A stretch of 16,072 nucleotides of DNA from Ettlia oleoabundans (taxonomy: Eukaryota; Chlorophyta; Chlorophyceae; Chlamydomonadales): contig JAAMXP010003666.1 in NCBI GenBank assembly GCA_019693395.1, forward strand, positions 1-16,072. Direction: 5' to 3'. This document shows, piece by piece, positions 1 to 9,835 of the stretch. The translations under genes were made by a program, and so were the position numbers. Within the stretch, counting starts at the first letter, position 1. Each line of letters starts with the position of its first letter. The notes beneath the pieces are model-generated. The model was given only the letters and a program-made list of their open reading frames with translations. It had not been told where the DNA came from and ran no database searches.

Positions 1-1777
1 GGGCGGGGGAAGCCATTACGCTGGCAGGCGGAGGTGAGGGCGGCGTCGTGATGGCAGGTGACAGCAAGGGCGGGGGCGATGCCACGGTGATGGGCTGGGG
101 CTGGAATGGGGGCACGGATGGGGCCTGTATCACATGCCGAGACACGTGCATGCTTTTTGAGTACAATTAACATGGCTTTGGTGGATATTCATCGGTCCCT
201 ATTGTCACCCATTAGCAGTGTCCCAGGTTGCAAAGATGCTGCTGCCTTCACTCATAATCCCTCCACACATTCAGTCGCGCCCAATTGCGATCCGCCCACC
301 CATCCACCCACCCACCTGCGCAGCCAGGCATGTGTCCAGGGCCTGTGCCAGGTTGGCGGCCACAGGGTCGCTCAGAACTTCTGCCAGGTCAGCGGCTGCG
401 CTCTCAAGGTTGCCTTGATAAAGAGGCAGCACATCAAACGTAGCTCCCAGCGCTGCAGGCAGGACGCACTAGTGCCAACAAATCCTTGATGCTGGTGGAG
501 GGCTTGCAGCTTTGGTGTCATGGGGGTACACTTTGCTGCCTGTTTACCACAGCAGCGTAAGGCTGTTGCACACATGAATGATAAGCAGGTCCTATGTTGG
601 GCCAGGCACACATGAAGCTGCCGGGCCAGGGCCCAACTGTGAGCATTGCAGCTGTCCACCAAAAGCAGAGGCAGATGCTTCCGGATCCGGGAAAAGGACG
701 CACAGTTGTTTTGGGTGTTGAGGACTAGCGCTGAAGCCAAGCAGCCTGGAGCGGCCCCGCAAGACAGGTAGAAGCAAACCTAGCACAGGGCAAATGGTAA
801 GCAAGGCAGCCGCAGACTGCCTGCTCTGTAAGAGTTCCTGCCTCCCCTCTGTGCTTTCTTTCCGTCGTGATTTTTGCCCATTTCCAGGGCATGCCTGCCC
901 TTCGGCCATCACCTGTGTCCAGAACCCTCGGCATGCCTTGCTGTGCGGTGAGGTGTGCCTGGGGGCTAGCACAGCTGGCTCTCAAAGCCTGGACGTAGGA
1001 GGTGGTGAGAATGCGCAACACGGTGCTGGGGGCGTTGGCACATGTGGCTGCATGACGCAAGGGGATGTGAGGGAGGGAGGGAGAAAGGCATTCGGCTTGG
1101 CAGGTGCAACAAGCTCCAAAACGGCTAAGGTTGAGTGCTGCTGCAAACCCGTGCAAGCAACCGCCCGGCCCACTCACGGTCAAGGTTGTTCTCCCCCACA
1201 GCCAGCACCACAAAGGGACGCCATTGCGTCAGCGATGCTCTGCAACGTGGCAGCAAGCACGTAGGGCAAAGACTTGGAGGCCTTGCGTGGGAGAGGCAAG
1301 CCATGTGGGGTGTGCAGATCCAGAATGCTGGGCAGGTGCTTTAGCCATCCTGCCCAGGGGTAGAAATTTACTTTACAAAGGCAACACATGTTTGACATTG
1401 GTAGCAGGCGGCATCCGCTTACCGGAGCCACAATTTGGGCCTCCGGAAGACAGGTCTGTCGGGTGCATTGTGCTGCGGCCCTGCCTACAGCACTACTGAC
1501 TGTGTCCGCCGCATCCGGCAGCACACTCTGCGCCAAGGCACATCCCGTAGCCATAGATCCAATGGGTGCCGCTGCTGGGCCGTCAACCACCCAGCATGCC
1601 GCCACCGCTTAGCGTGCTGCCACCGCTCAGCATACTGCCCAAACCTGCGCCACTGCCCAAGGTCCCTCCAGGCGCTGCCAGCTCATGGTTGCAAGCAGCA
1701 GGCCTGAAGAGTAGCGCAAGCAGCAGGACCAGCAGGGCAACCCGCCAGGAACACGAGTGGGTGGATCGCCAAACCAT
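1..1777 (-). CDS. Secreted proline-rich protein of unknown family, 3' part beyond left edge
   Basis: I do not recognise the family. The ATG at 1777-1775 opens a classic signal peptide: basic/polar start, hydrophobic core VALLVLLLALLF, then small residues and Cys (RPAAC), followed by a G/S/L repeat; that frame stops at 1583, so a splice must occur before it. Further exons with matching phases are: about 1349 down to 1209 or 1178; 1047-913; 779-612 (alternative 745-548); 452-316; and 124 to the window edge. The 452-316 exon is the clearest coding block (GATFDVLPLYQGNLESAAAD, then AEVLSDPVAANLAQALDTC). The 124-1 exon is proline-rich (PPFQPQP, SPPPLLSP, TTPPSPPPAS), as in hydroxyproline-rich cell-wall and pherophorin-like proteins of green algae. 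I infer export through the ER to the wall or extracellular matrix. The join from the signal exon to the 1349 exon is unresolved. Transcription diverges from the carrier gene, with about 350 bp between the starts. Confidence 0.5.
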
Positions 1778-2133
1778 GTGCAACAGTCACGCCCGACAAA
1801 CTAGACTTGAAAGTTCCTCAGGTCCCAGGGCTGAGGGAGAAGGCTGGGTGGGAGAGAAGGTTGGCTTATTGCACTCCAAGGTTCCACGTCAGCTTCTTGC
1901 ACCTTCCACACCTCTTATGCCCACTTGGAACCTGCACACCAATGTGTGTGGTGCAGATGTCAGATTTTCTGCCAAGGTGCCAACTCAACTTCTGTCGCAT
2001 TCTGCCACCTGGCATCAGGCATAAGATGCTGGGGAAGCTGCCTTTTGTGTTTGCGCAGGCTGTACATCGCTTGCGGGAGTCTGGACGATTTGAGTAGCTT
2101 CTAGCTCAGCTACTTCGGGCCTCCCCCTTGAGA
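1778..2133. promoter_or_regulatory. Short intergenic spacer between divergent genes (secreted protein and carrier)
   Basis: This 356-base gap separates the proposed start codons of the minus-strand secreted-protein gene and the plus-strand carrier gene, so it should hold both promoters and 5' leaders. No open frame in it resembles a known protein, and I see no clear TATA box. The carrier reading frame has an in-frame TAG at 2095-2097, which limits how far upstream its first coding exon can extend without another intron. The promoter role is inferred from geometry only. Confidence 0.35.
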
Positions 2134-4864
2134 ATGTTCAGACCACGATGGCTCCAACTTGATACTCACTCACGTGTGCGGCCCCACGAAGGAAGCAGCA
2201 GGGTTAAGTTTGTATGCAGGCAGCGGGCCAGGCTAGACACCCTAGACAGCAGCAGCAGCGTTTGCGGCGGCAGCGGGAGCGGCACTGCGGCTTTGGCAGC
2301 GGTGGCAGGCGGCAGCGAGGCAGCTGGCGTGTTGCAAGTGTTGCTGCCGGCATCCAGTCAGGCAGTCACAGTTTGGAGTTTGGAAGATGTGGGGGACCAA
2401 CTGGTGGGCAGCAGCTCGTTATTCGCAAGGCAGTCAAGAAGGGCGGTGCATCAGGTGCTGGGGGTGGAGGGCATACCAAGCCGTGGCAATGCCAGCAAAG
2501 CCCGTCTGTATGCCAGGCACTGTTGCAGAATCGTCAGCGGGTAGAAGCTGCACACACGCTTCACAATCAATTTCTTGGCTGCACAGCATGGCACCAATCT
2601 ACCCAATACTGTGCTGTGGTGGCGTGCAGGTGGAGCGGCTTGAGCATCGCTTGCAGAAGCACGCAGCTGCGCTGCCAGTTGGGCTGCGCCGTCTGCTGGC
2701 AGGTGGGGTGGCAGGGGCGGCAAGCAAGACAGCCACAGCTCCTTTGGAGACATTGAGAATGCAGATGGTACAGACGGATGCCACGACGCTGGTGGCAGCC
2801 GCCGCCGCCACCTGGCAGCGGGGAGGAGTGGCGGCATTCTTCAGGTGCTTTAGGTGCAGTGACCTGTTGCTTCTCAGGGCAGGATGGAATCCTTTGTTTG
2901 ACATCCCCCCTGTTGTCTTGGTTTAAGCGTTGATGGCTACTGTGAAATACATGCCGGCTGGGATCGTTATGTCTAGTGCTGGGTGCTGCGTGTGTATACA
3001 CATATATTTGCAGGGGCATGCATGTATGCATGCATGCATGCGCGAAACGGCACGCCCTGCACCCTCCGTGCTGAAGGGGCAACTCAGTGGATGTGTTGCG
3101 CACGATACCATCAAGGAGCCTGGAGCTGAGCAGCTATGAATGGCTGAAGAAGGCGCTCAGGTGACAGGCCCTGGCAGCCGTTCATGGACACAAACCCTGA
3201 GCTGTGTATGCCGGCTATCCATGCCTGCCTGGCTGACTCTGCAGCATATCGCGCCAGTGCAGACGGTGGAACCGGAAGCATAATGGCGAGCTGCACATTC
3301 CTGACCATCTCGTCACCTCGATAGCGGGAGGTCTGGCAGGTGCGCTAGCAGATGTGAGCAGCACAAGCAGCAGTAGCTTGGGGCGTTCAGCAAAAATTGG
3401 CAGATTTGCCATTACAACAAGCGGGCTGGTGCCAATGCAAACAACCCAGTTTGCCGCACATTCCAGCAATGTCTCAGGCATGCAGGCAACAATGGACATG
3501 CACCTGACCAATGGCAAGCTCTGCATATTTAGAAGAACACCTGTACCTACTGCAGGCGCCTTCTCCAGCACGCTGGTGTACCCTCTGGAGACTGCTCGCA
3601 CCCGCATGGCGCTGGGTTCTTCCCACGACAACTTTGTCAGCACACTTGCTGGGGTGGTGAGGGAGGAAGGGGGACGTGCGCTGTTTAAGGCAAGCTTGGT
3701 TGCAGTGGTGTGTTGGACGTCTTGGGGGAGTGCACTCTCCCATCAACAGGCCTGCAGGCATGTGGCAGTTGTGTCCTAGTCTGTATGGCCTGCCTGCCAA
3801 TCAACCGCCCAGCAAGTCAGCCAGCTAGTCAATAAGTAGGCAAGGAACTCGTTGGCAGGCTCTTGTCACGGGCAGCTTTAAATGGAGAGCGCAGCCAGTC
3901 ATGGATCCCTCAACCATCGTTGCAACCCAACTCCAACATACAAGTATACAGATGTGTTCGACAGGCAGTCATGATGTGCAGCATGTTTGTGTGCTCCCTC
4001 CGTGCCCTGCAGGGGTTGGATGCCAGCCTGGTTGGGGTGGTGCCCTACACCGCATTCCGTTTGGCCTCGTATGACGCCATGAAGTCGCTGTGGCGCCGCT
4101 CAACAGGTCTGCCAACGCAGGCTGCACCCTGGCAGGCTAGTCTTGGCAGCGCCTTGCCAGGACTCCTGCGGCAGCGCCCGGCCAGGGCACCTGCGCCTCA
4201 GCTGCAGGAGCCGCACCAGCTGTTGTTCTGATGGCATCGTCAGCCTGGCTGACCCTCTGATAAATTACATGCTTGCAGGCAGGAAAGACATAGACCCGCA
4301 GGCAGCGCTTCTGTTTGGTGCTGTCGCAGGTGACCAGGGCGCATTTTACAAAGAGCAACAGAACTGCAGCTTGAATGGAAGCCACAAGTGCCAATACAGG
4401 AGTTAATAGGTGTCTCAGCCTGCGTGCGACTGCGCTGCCGGTTGATTTCCTGCCAGGTGTGGTGTCCGCTGTTGCAACTTATCCGCTGGAGGTGACACGG
4501 CGGCGAATGATGGCTGGCGCAGCCTATCCTAACGTTGCTGCTGCATTAGCCACGATTGTGAGGGAGGAGGGTGCATCGGCGCTTTTCAACGGCGTGCTGC
4601 TCAGCCTGTTGCGGCAAGGGCCCGCCATGGCCATCACCTTTGCCACATTCGAGGTGCGAGGGTGCCCTCCCAACTGAGTTGCTGCAGACAAGACACCGCG
4701 ACATGTTCAAAGGGAGGCGCAGATTGACACTTTCTAGTCAGCTGGCCAGCCAGCCCGCACCTGTGTTCGTGTGCGTGCTGGTTCAAGCTGCTGGGCCCTC
4801 AGCTCATCAGCCCCCCTTGCGATTGGCTGTATTGCAGATGGCCAAGCAGTTCTTGGAGCTCTGA
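2134..4864 (+). CDS. Mitochondrial carrier family (SLC25-like) transporter, nine exons
   Basis: Membrane transporter exchanging a nucleotide, cofactor or similar metabolite across an inner organelle membrane; the substrate cannot be read from sequence. Proposed exons are 2134-2454, 2630-2844, 3077-3160, 3263-3339, 3556-3689, 4013-4106, 4279-4329, 4457-4653 and 4838-4864, summing to 1200 nt (399 residues plus stop) with every junction in phase. The three carrier repeats each carry Px[DE]xx[KR]: PLETLR (145-150), PLETAR (242-247) and PLEVTR (335-340). Each is followed by the matching half-repeat motif: FFRGNSVDVLRTIPS with SSYEWLKKAL, ALFKGLDASLVGVVPYTAF, and ALFNGVLLSLLRQGPAMAIT. The 107-residue N-terminal part before the first repeat is basic and S/A-rich and may be a targeting peptide; its first exon is the least certain part. 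The overall style resembles Brittle-1/adenine-nucleotide-type carriers. The intron at 3690-4012 starts with GC instead of GT. A TGTAA signal follows 65 bases after the stop. Confidence 0.87.
3016..3042. repeat. GCATG/CATG microsatellite in carrier intron 2
   Basis: A run of overlapping GCATGCATG units, with one GTATG variant, lies inside the intron 2845-3076. It is self-complementary, so it could form small hairpins. A separate palindrome, TGTGTATACACA, lies about 20 bases upstream. No function is evident. Confidence 0.7.
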
Positions 4865-4928
4865 ACTGCATCTGCCTTTGCGTTGCAGAGTGACTTGTGG
4901 CCGGGCCACAGCAGATTAGCTCTGTAGC

Positions 4929-4933
4929 TGTAA
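4929..4933 (+). terminator. TGTAA poly(A) signal of the carrier gene
   Basis: TGTAA is the usual polyadenylation signal in chlorophycean algae. This copy is the first after the carrier stop codon at 4862-4864, which gives a short 3' UTR of roughly 85 bases if cleavage follows 10-20 bases downstream. Confidence 0.6.
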
Positions 4934-4949
4934 CAAAATGCCGGACAAC

Positions 4950-5566
4950 AGGGCTGGTGGGTTGGATATAGCGGGGTAATGCAGTTGGCGGTTGTCGTGT
5001 GCACGGTGTGACGGAGGACACTGCCTCCGTCACACGGCGCAGCTTGGGCTTGCTCAAACCAAACATTGTTTCATTGGGAGCCCGGCCCGGTCTGGCCCAA
5101 GCCCAAGAGCACCATGATTCATACACAGGGGGAGAGTGTGGTGAGACTGGGCATACTTTTGCTGCAAGCGGTGTCAAAAGCCTCCCAGCAGTTGCGGGCA
5201 ACCGACCACATGCCGTGTATATCTGCCCATGCTGCCATGGCCCATGCTGGCCAGCAGGGCTGGCGGCACGCGATGCAGCCATCACAGGTCGTCACAAAGC
5301 ACCTACAGGTCCGGGACACATTGCCATGCGGTCTGTGAACTGGGAGCCCGAACTGGTACTCTGCGCTGATTTCCTCGCGGTGCTTCCTGTTCTGCGGATT
5401 TTATTAATTCTACCACGGCTTTTGCTGACACTTGGCAGACAGTCCAGTGCTATTCATCTCCACAACAACGAATATTTGTGGACGTTCTCTTGAATCTTTG
5501 TTGAAGATCGCTGCGAAAGCGACAGCGGGCTTGCTGCCACGCAGCGTTGGCAGTGCGGCATAGAGG
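4950..5566. other. Intergenic region between carrier and B3 genes
   Basis: No reading frame here shows conserved motifs, and the longest open stretches on either strand have no protein-like features. It holds a perfect inverted repeat at 5006-5035. Its right-hand part, AT-richer around 5395-5505, should contain the promoter and start of the leader of the B3-domain gene. I see no definite TATA element. Confidence 0.4.
5006..5035. repeat. Perfect 12-bp inverted repeat with 6-base loop
   Basis: The left arm GTGTGACGGAGG (5006-5017) is exactly complementary to the right arm CCTCCGTCACAC (5024-5035), with ACACTG between them. Read as RNA it makes a strong GC-rich stem-loop. It lies about 75 bases past the TGTAA signal of the carrier gene, so it is probably outside the mature mRNA. 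It may be a transcription-related hairpin, part of a small inverted-repeat element, or a protein-binding palindrome. Confidence 0.85.
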
Positions 5567-5646
5567 GTGAGTGGCACCCGTTGCTCTGTTCGCCCTCCCG
5601 TTGCTGCGTGAGACCCGACCTAATCACCCAACCCGTATGCCTGCAG
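5567..5646 (+). other. Possible 5' UTR intron of the B3 gene
   Basis: The sequence starts GTGAGT after GAGG and ends CCTGCAG, which fits the splice consensus of the other introns in this window. It would leave an uninterrupted leader of about 150 bases before the ATG at 5800. It has not been tested against transcripts and lies entirely upstream of coding sequence. Confidence 0.35.
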
Positions 5647-5799
5647 GGGCTTCGGGGTTGCAGAAGCCAATGTCAGTGGCCACGCCTTCAGCTTGCCGGC
5701 TGGGTGTCCCTCGCTTCTCCTACGCGGCCTGCCGGCCTGCAACCTGCCAAGGAGGTTTGCTGCTAACGTCCACTCCCGAGCCAGGCACAGGCTGACACC

Positions 5800-8700
5800 A
5801 TGCAAGGACCACCAGCCGGCGGGACAGGGCCGCCCTTTGTGCCAGGCGGCAGCGCTGCCGAAGCACTGCTCCAGTTGCTGGCAGGCCTCCAGCAACAACA
5901 GCAGCAGCAACCACAGCACCAGGATCACCACCGGCACCAGCACCAGTCACACAACCCGCAACAAGCGCAGCAGCAGCAGCAGCAGCAGCAACAAATACAA
6001 CAAGCACAGCTGTCCCAGCGGCAACCTGAGCTTGAACCAGCTACAATCCTTCATCACCAGCAACAGCTTCCACAGCAGCAGCAGCAGCAGCAAACCTACC
6101 AGCAACAGCAACAGGCACTGGCATTGCCAGAGGGTGGTGATGCCACCCTGCGTGCTTTGTTGCTGGGAGTGCAGTGTGCGATAGCAGAACAGCAGCGTCA
6201 ACAACAGCAGCAACAGCAGCAGGCGGTGCCATTTCTGTCGCAGCCTGCTTATTTGTTGGGGCAGGCAGTGGTTTCAGTGCAGCAGCAGCAGCAGCAGCAG
6301 CAGGGTTTCCTTGGGGAGCCGAATGTCATTGCCGCCCTGCTTCAGCTCTTGATAGCTGCCAGCAATAGACAGCCAGCCCAGCAGCCACAGCAACAGCAGC
6401 AGGTTGTGCATGTGCCACAGGAGCTGCATGGTGGCGCTCTGGTGCCCGCAGCGCCACATGCCTCTTCGCAGCTGCTGCCATGGGCTCTTGACCCGGCATC
6501 CTTGGGGGCCCCGCACCCTGAGCCGCAGCACAATGTTGGCAGCGTGCTGAGGCTGCTGAGCCAGTTTGGTAGCAGGAGCGGCAGCCCCCACACAGAGGAC
6601 GAGCCATTTGGCGCACCCACTGCCAGCCATGGTGACCGCTGGGCAGCCATGCATGCTCGCAGCACCAGCGTCGAGGAGATCGGTGGTATGCATGGCAGCC
6701 ACAGCCAACACCGCCCCAGCCTGCAGCCACCCATTCTCATACCGCCGGAAGCGAAACGGCGGCGGTCGGGGGCAGAACTTGTTTACGGGCATGCTGGCGG
6801 CACCGGAGGGCGGGCGCTGGCAGCCCTTCCCCAAGCCTATGTTGCATCCCCACACCCAGCACCAGCCCAGCAGCCCGCGCATGTTGAGCAGCATATGGCA
6901 GCAACAGCGGCGGCCCATCTGGCAGCTGCTGTGGTTGCTGCTGTGGGCCAGAAGGCCAGCCCGCAGGCAGCCAACCAGCAGTCCCAAGGCACCCAGATGC
7001 CGCTTGAGCTGCTGCTAGGGTCCACAGCTGGCCAGAGTGCCACCGAGCCTAGTATCACCAGCAGCGGCAGCGGCCTGGAACATAATCTGCTGCGGGCAGC
7101 CGCTGGAGGCATGGTGGGGGCACCCAGCGCCAGCGGTTTACCTGCACAGGGTCGAGACCCCCTAGCCGGTGGCAGCGGCAGCTCAGCAGCAGGGGCCCAC
7201 GGCAGCAGCGGCAGCTCAGCAGCAGGGGCCCACGGCAGCAGCGGCAGCGGCAGCACACTGGGCGCCGTCAGGCATGCAGCCATCAACCTGCAGGGTTTTG
7301 GCGTGCCAATGGAAGCGCCTGAAGACATGCGGCGGTCGCACATGGTTGCACTGTACGGCCAGCCCAAGTCGCAGGCGAGTGCAGGGTTTGCTGCTGCACC
7401 CTACACTCCATCACCTGATGCTAGCTAGTTGCAGCCCTCCGCTGAAGCTGACACGCCTGGTCCAGGGCTGGGAGCTGACACAGAGCGGGCCCTCTCTGCC
7501 GCAGCTGCTTTTGGCTGGTTTCGGAAAGGGGCCGCTGCCCTCTGCGCTACATCCTTTGCTGGCCGCCATTCCATGAGCTCTGGACCGCTGCCGGCCCTGC
7601 TTACCTGTGGGCTGCTGCACTCACCTACTGACGGCCGCGGCCCCTTCTCTCTGCTGCTGATATCGTCGCAGGTAGAACGCCCAATCACCAACCAGACCTA
7701 CATCTTGCGCCTGCATGTCACCACACAAATGGCCCAGCTGCTCTTCCCACCCAGGGCAGAGCTGGAGGCAGCGCACCAGGCGGCGGCTGCATTGGAGCCC
7801 TCGCAGCAACCCGGCAGCGCCCACGCGCGCACCGCCAGCAGCACTTACATGCAGCTCTTCAAGCAGCGCCTCACCATTGTGGACGACAGCGACCGCGCCT
7901 GGCCAGTTCAGGTGTGGAAGCGGAGCAGAGCTCGCGCATGTGCTGCCACCCATGTGGTCTGGCAGGGTTGGCCTGGCAGACATGTGCTTCGCCTGACTTC
8001 ACCTCACTGCTGATGCGAGCCCTGCATACTGGCCTGCCTTGCTCATCTTCTTTGGTCTTCTCAAGTGCAATGCAACCGCAAAGTTGTCGTCTGCCCGTCC
8101 CTCTTCCACCCGCAGTATGAAGGCTTCCTGTCCAGCGGCCAGCGCCACTACCGCCTCACCAGCGGGTGGGTGGGCCTCATGCGCGCCCAGCAAGTCGCCA
8201 TAGGTGCGCACGTGCAAGCAGTGCCAGCCGTACAAGCAGCTTGTTGCTGTCATCGCATACATTGAGGTGCAATGGAACAATTAGAGGTTCAAGGAGCTGC
8301 CTGCAGCTTCATGCCGGCAAGAGCTGGTCAAGGCATGCGGCTCGCATGTGCCGGCTGTGTTGAGCCACGCTTCTGATGGTTGCGGAGCCTCTTTCACTCG
8401 CCGCTGCATGCACTTCAATGCTGCGTTTTTGCATGGCGTGTGTGTGTGCCCGGCAGGCGATACGCTGGTTCTGGAGCGGTGGACCGAGGACAGGTGGATC
8501 AACCACCTGCGCATCCAGCGTAAGGCCGGGGAGCAGCAGGGCCAGGGGCACGACAGCAGCGCAGCCTCCGCCGTAGCAGCTGTAGCGGCCACACAAGCAG
8601 ATGCCACAACTGGCCAGGCTGGCGAGCAACCTGGTGTACCCGCTGGGCCCTCTGGCATGGTTGTGCGCTCTCAATCCGATCTCCCGGCACCTTTGCAGCA

Positions 8701-9028
8701 AGCGGCGGCAGCACAGCAGCTCAGCCAGCACGCAGGCGAAGCATCAACACCACGTCAAGACGAGGCCAGCCCGCAGCCTGGGCCCTTGCAACCCACCACA
8801 ACCCCAGGCCTCACACCCGCGCTTGTTTCGGCTGCAGCACCAAGTCCAAATGTCCCAGCATCCCAATCTGCTGCAACAGAAGACTCCAAGGGTGGAGAAG
8901 CCCGCGGATCCCTTGTTGCAGAAGAGGCCCCCGCTGCTGAGCTTGACCCTGCTCCCACAGGCACAGAGGAGGACGCACGTGCAGCACTGCCTGTAGCAGC
9001 TGCCAAGGCCGAAGCAGCGGAGGCATAA
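5800..9028 (+). CDS. Glutamine-rich B3-domain DNA-binding protein (putative transcription factor)
   Basis: Likely nuclear regulator that binds DNA through a plant-type B3 domain. Proposed exons are 5800-7374, 7672-7911, 8116-8203 and 8457-9028, all in phase, giving 824 residues. The ATG is preceded by an in-frame TAA near 5764 and sits in a good context (ACACC before ATG). Residues 1-525 are low complexity, with polyglutamine runs around residues 28-170 and G/S/A-rich repeats near 455-485. The B3 domain spans about 526-660: TYILRLHVTTQMAQLLFPP, then an A/Q-rich insertion, then MQLFKQRLTIVDDSDRAWPV, the canonical RHYRLTSGWVGLMRAQQV segment and GDTLVLERW. The spacing and the SGW...GD pattern match B3 domains of the RAV/ARF/VAL superfamily, though no subfamily can be assigned. 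The remaining 160 residues are A/Q/P-rich. The intron at 7375 probably begins with GC (CAG, then GCGAGT). The polyQ region may act in activation or condensate formation; this is inference. Confidence 0.8.
5893..6304 (+). repeat. CAG/CAA trinucleotide tracts coding polyglutamine
   Basis: Several runs of CAG interspersed with CAA lie in frame in the first exon of the B3 gene, the purest at about 5968-5996 and 6278-6302. All are read as glutamine on the plus strand. Such tracts are length-variable in populations. The antisense strand of these tracts gives spurious leucine- or alanine-rich open frames. Confidence 0.9.
7172..7237 (+). repeat. 33-bp tandem duplication in the B3 gene
   Basis: Two near-perfect head-to-tail copies of a 33-base unit (7172-7204 and 7205-7237) are followed by a partial third. 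Each encodes an 11-residue G/S/A-rich unit containing SSAAGAHG. The period is a multiple of three, so the frame is kept. It is probably a recent replication-slippage product in a disordered region. Confidence 0.85.
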
Positions 9029-9835
9029 CGCGAGCTTGCACCAGAAGGGCCTGCTGATCCTGCAGCGGCCATGGCAGCCCAGAGCGGTGTCAGCGGGGCC
9101 ATGGCCGTGCGGAGTAAAGGCGGCTAGCAAGGCTGTGCCCGTGCCATTGCCGGCTGGCACCCAATAGTTTTTATGAGCCTGGCGCTATCAACATCAACCC
9201 CAGGGGTGTTCCACACCACCTCTCTGCTCAGGAACTCCCTCCCCCAACTGCAGTCCCACTAACGCGCAACTCAAGAAATCAGGAAAAATTGCGTTTCTCC
9301 TCCCTGAACTGCTGCTCTGTTCAGCTCGGCCACCACTGGCATTTGAGCTATCTACCTACCCTCCCCATCCCCACTGCGGTTGCTGCCGCCTCCAGACATG
9401 TTGCGTTTCCTCCCCATCCCCATCCCACTGCCCCTGCACCCACCTACCATGGTCCTGGTCCACCTTTCAGTGTCGTATGTACCAGCTTCCATTCCCATGC
9501 TGTCGCTGCCTGGGGCAGCCCTCTGAGTACCTCCCTTCAAGAATGACCTCACTGTTCGCAGTTTTGTATTTTTCTGCCCAACCTTGTCAATGCCCGTCTC
9601 AAGACAGCCTGCATTTCTTGAACACTGTGCCAACCAAGTACCTCTTCAACTAAACCCCCCTTCCTCTGAGTAGTGTTGTGCACTGTACTGTCATGATCAG
9701 TTCTCCTTACGTTGAGCCCTGCCACATCGCACACATGCTAATGCTTCCCTCGTGCGGGACAGTAAGGCCTAGTGCTATGCTGCAATATAGTTGCAGTGAA
9801 CGGTGGGACCTGCCTTGTAAACGAACAATAGCTTC
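9029..9835 (+). other. Long 3' UTR of the B3 gene
   Basis: Between the TAA stop at 9026-9028 and the first TGTAA at 9816 there is no credible coding sequence. The stretch 9350-9450 is C/T-rich with several CCCCATCCCC-like units. A 3' UTR of about 800 bases is normal for chlorophycean genes. The end coordinate is an estimate. Confidence 0.5.
9816..9820 (+). terminator. TGTAA poly(A) signal of the B3 gene
   Basis: This is the first TGTAA on the plus strand after the B3 stop codon. It faces the corresponding minus-strand signal of the bS16 gene across about 180 bases, as expected for tail-to-tail genes. Confidence 0.55.

Noticed and set aside
4734..5493. Open frames on both strands between the carrier and B3 genes
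   Set aside because: No conserved motif, composition typical of non-coding GC-rich DNA, and they run across the carrier's last exon and poly(A) signal.
5720..6213. Minus-strand Leu/Ala-rich open frames opposite the CAG tracts
   Set aside because: They are the antisense reading of polyglutamine codons in the B3 gene and have no independent features.
6274..6987. 237-codon minus-strand open frame
   Set aside because: Lies wholly opposite the Q-rich B3 exon, and its composition (C, W, R, H rich) follows from GC-rich antisense sequence.
7172..7260. Repeats considered as a CRISPR array
   Set aside because: Direct tandem coding repeats without spacers in a eukaryotic gene.
7429..7671. Open frame directly continuing the Q-rich frame after the TAG
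   Set aside because: Best explained as intron: it is preceded by a stop, ends in a good acceptor, and its sequence is not B3-like.
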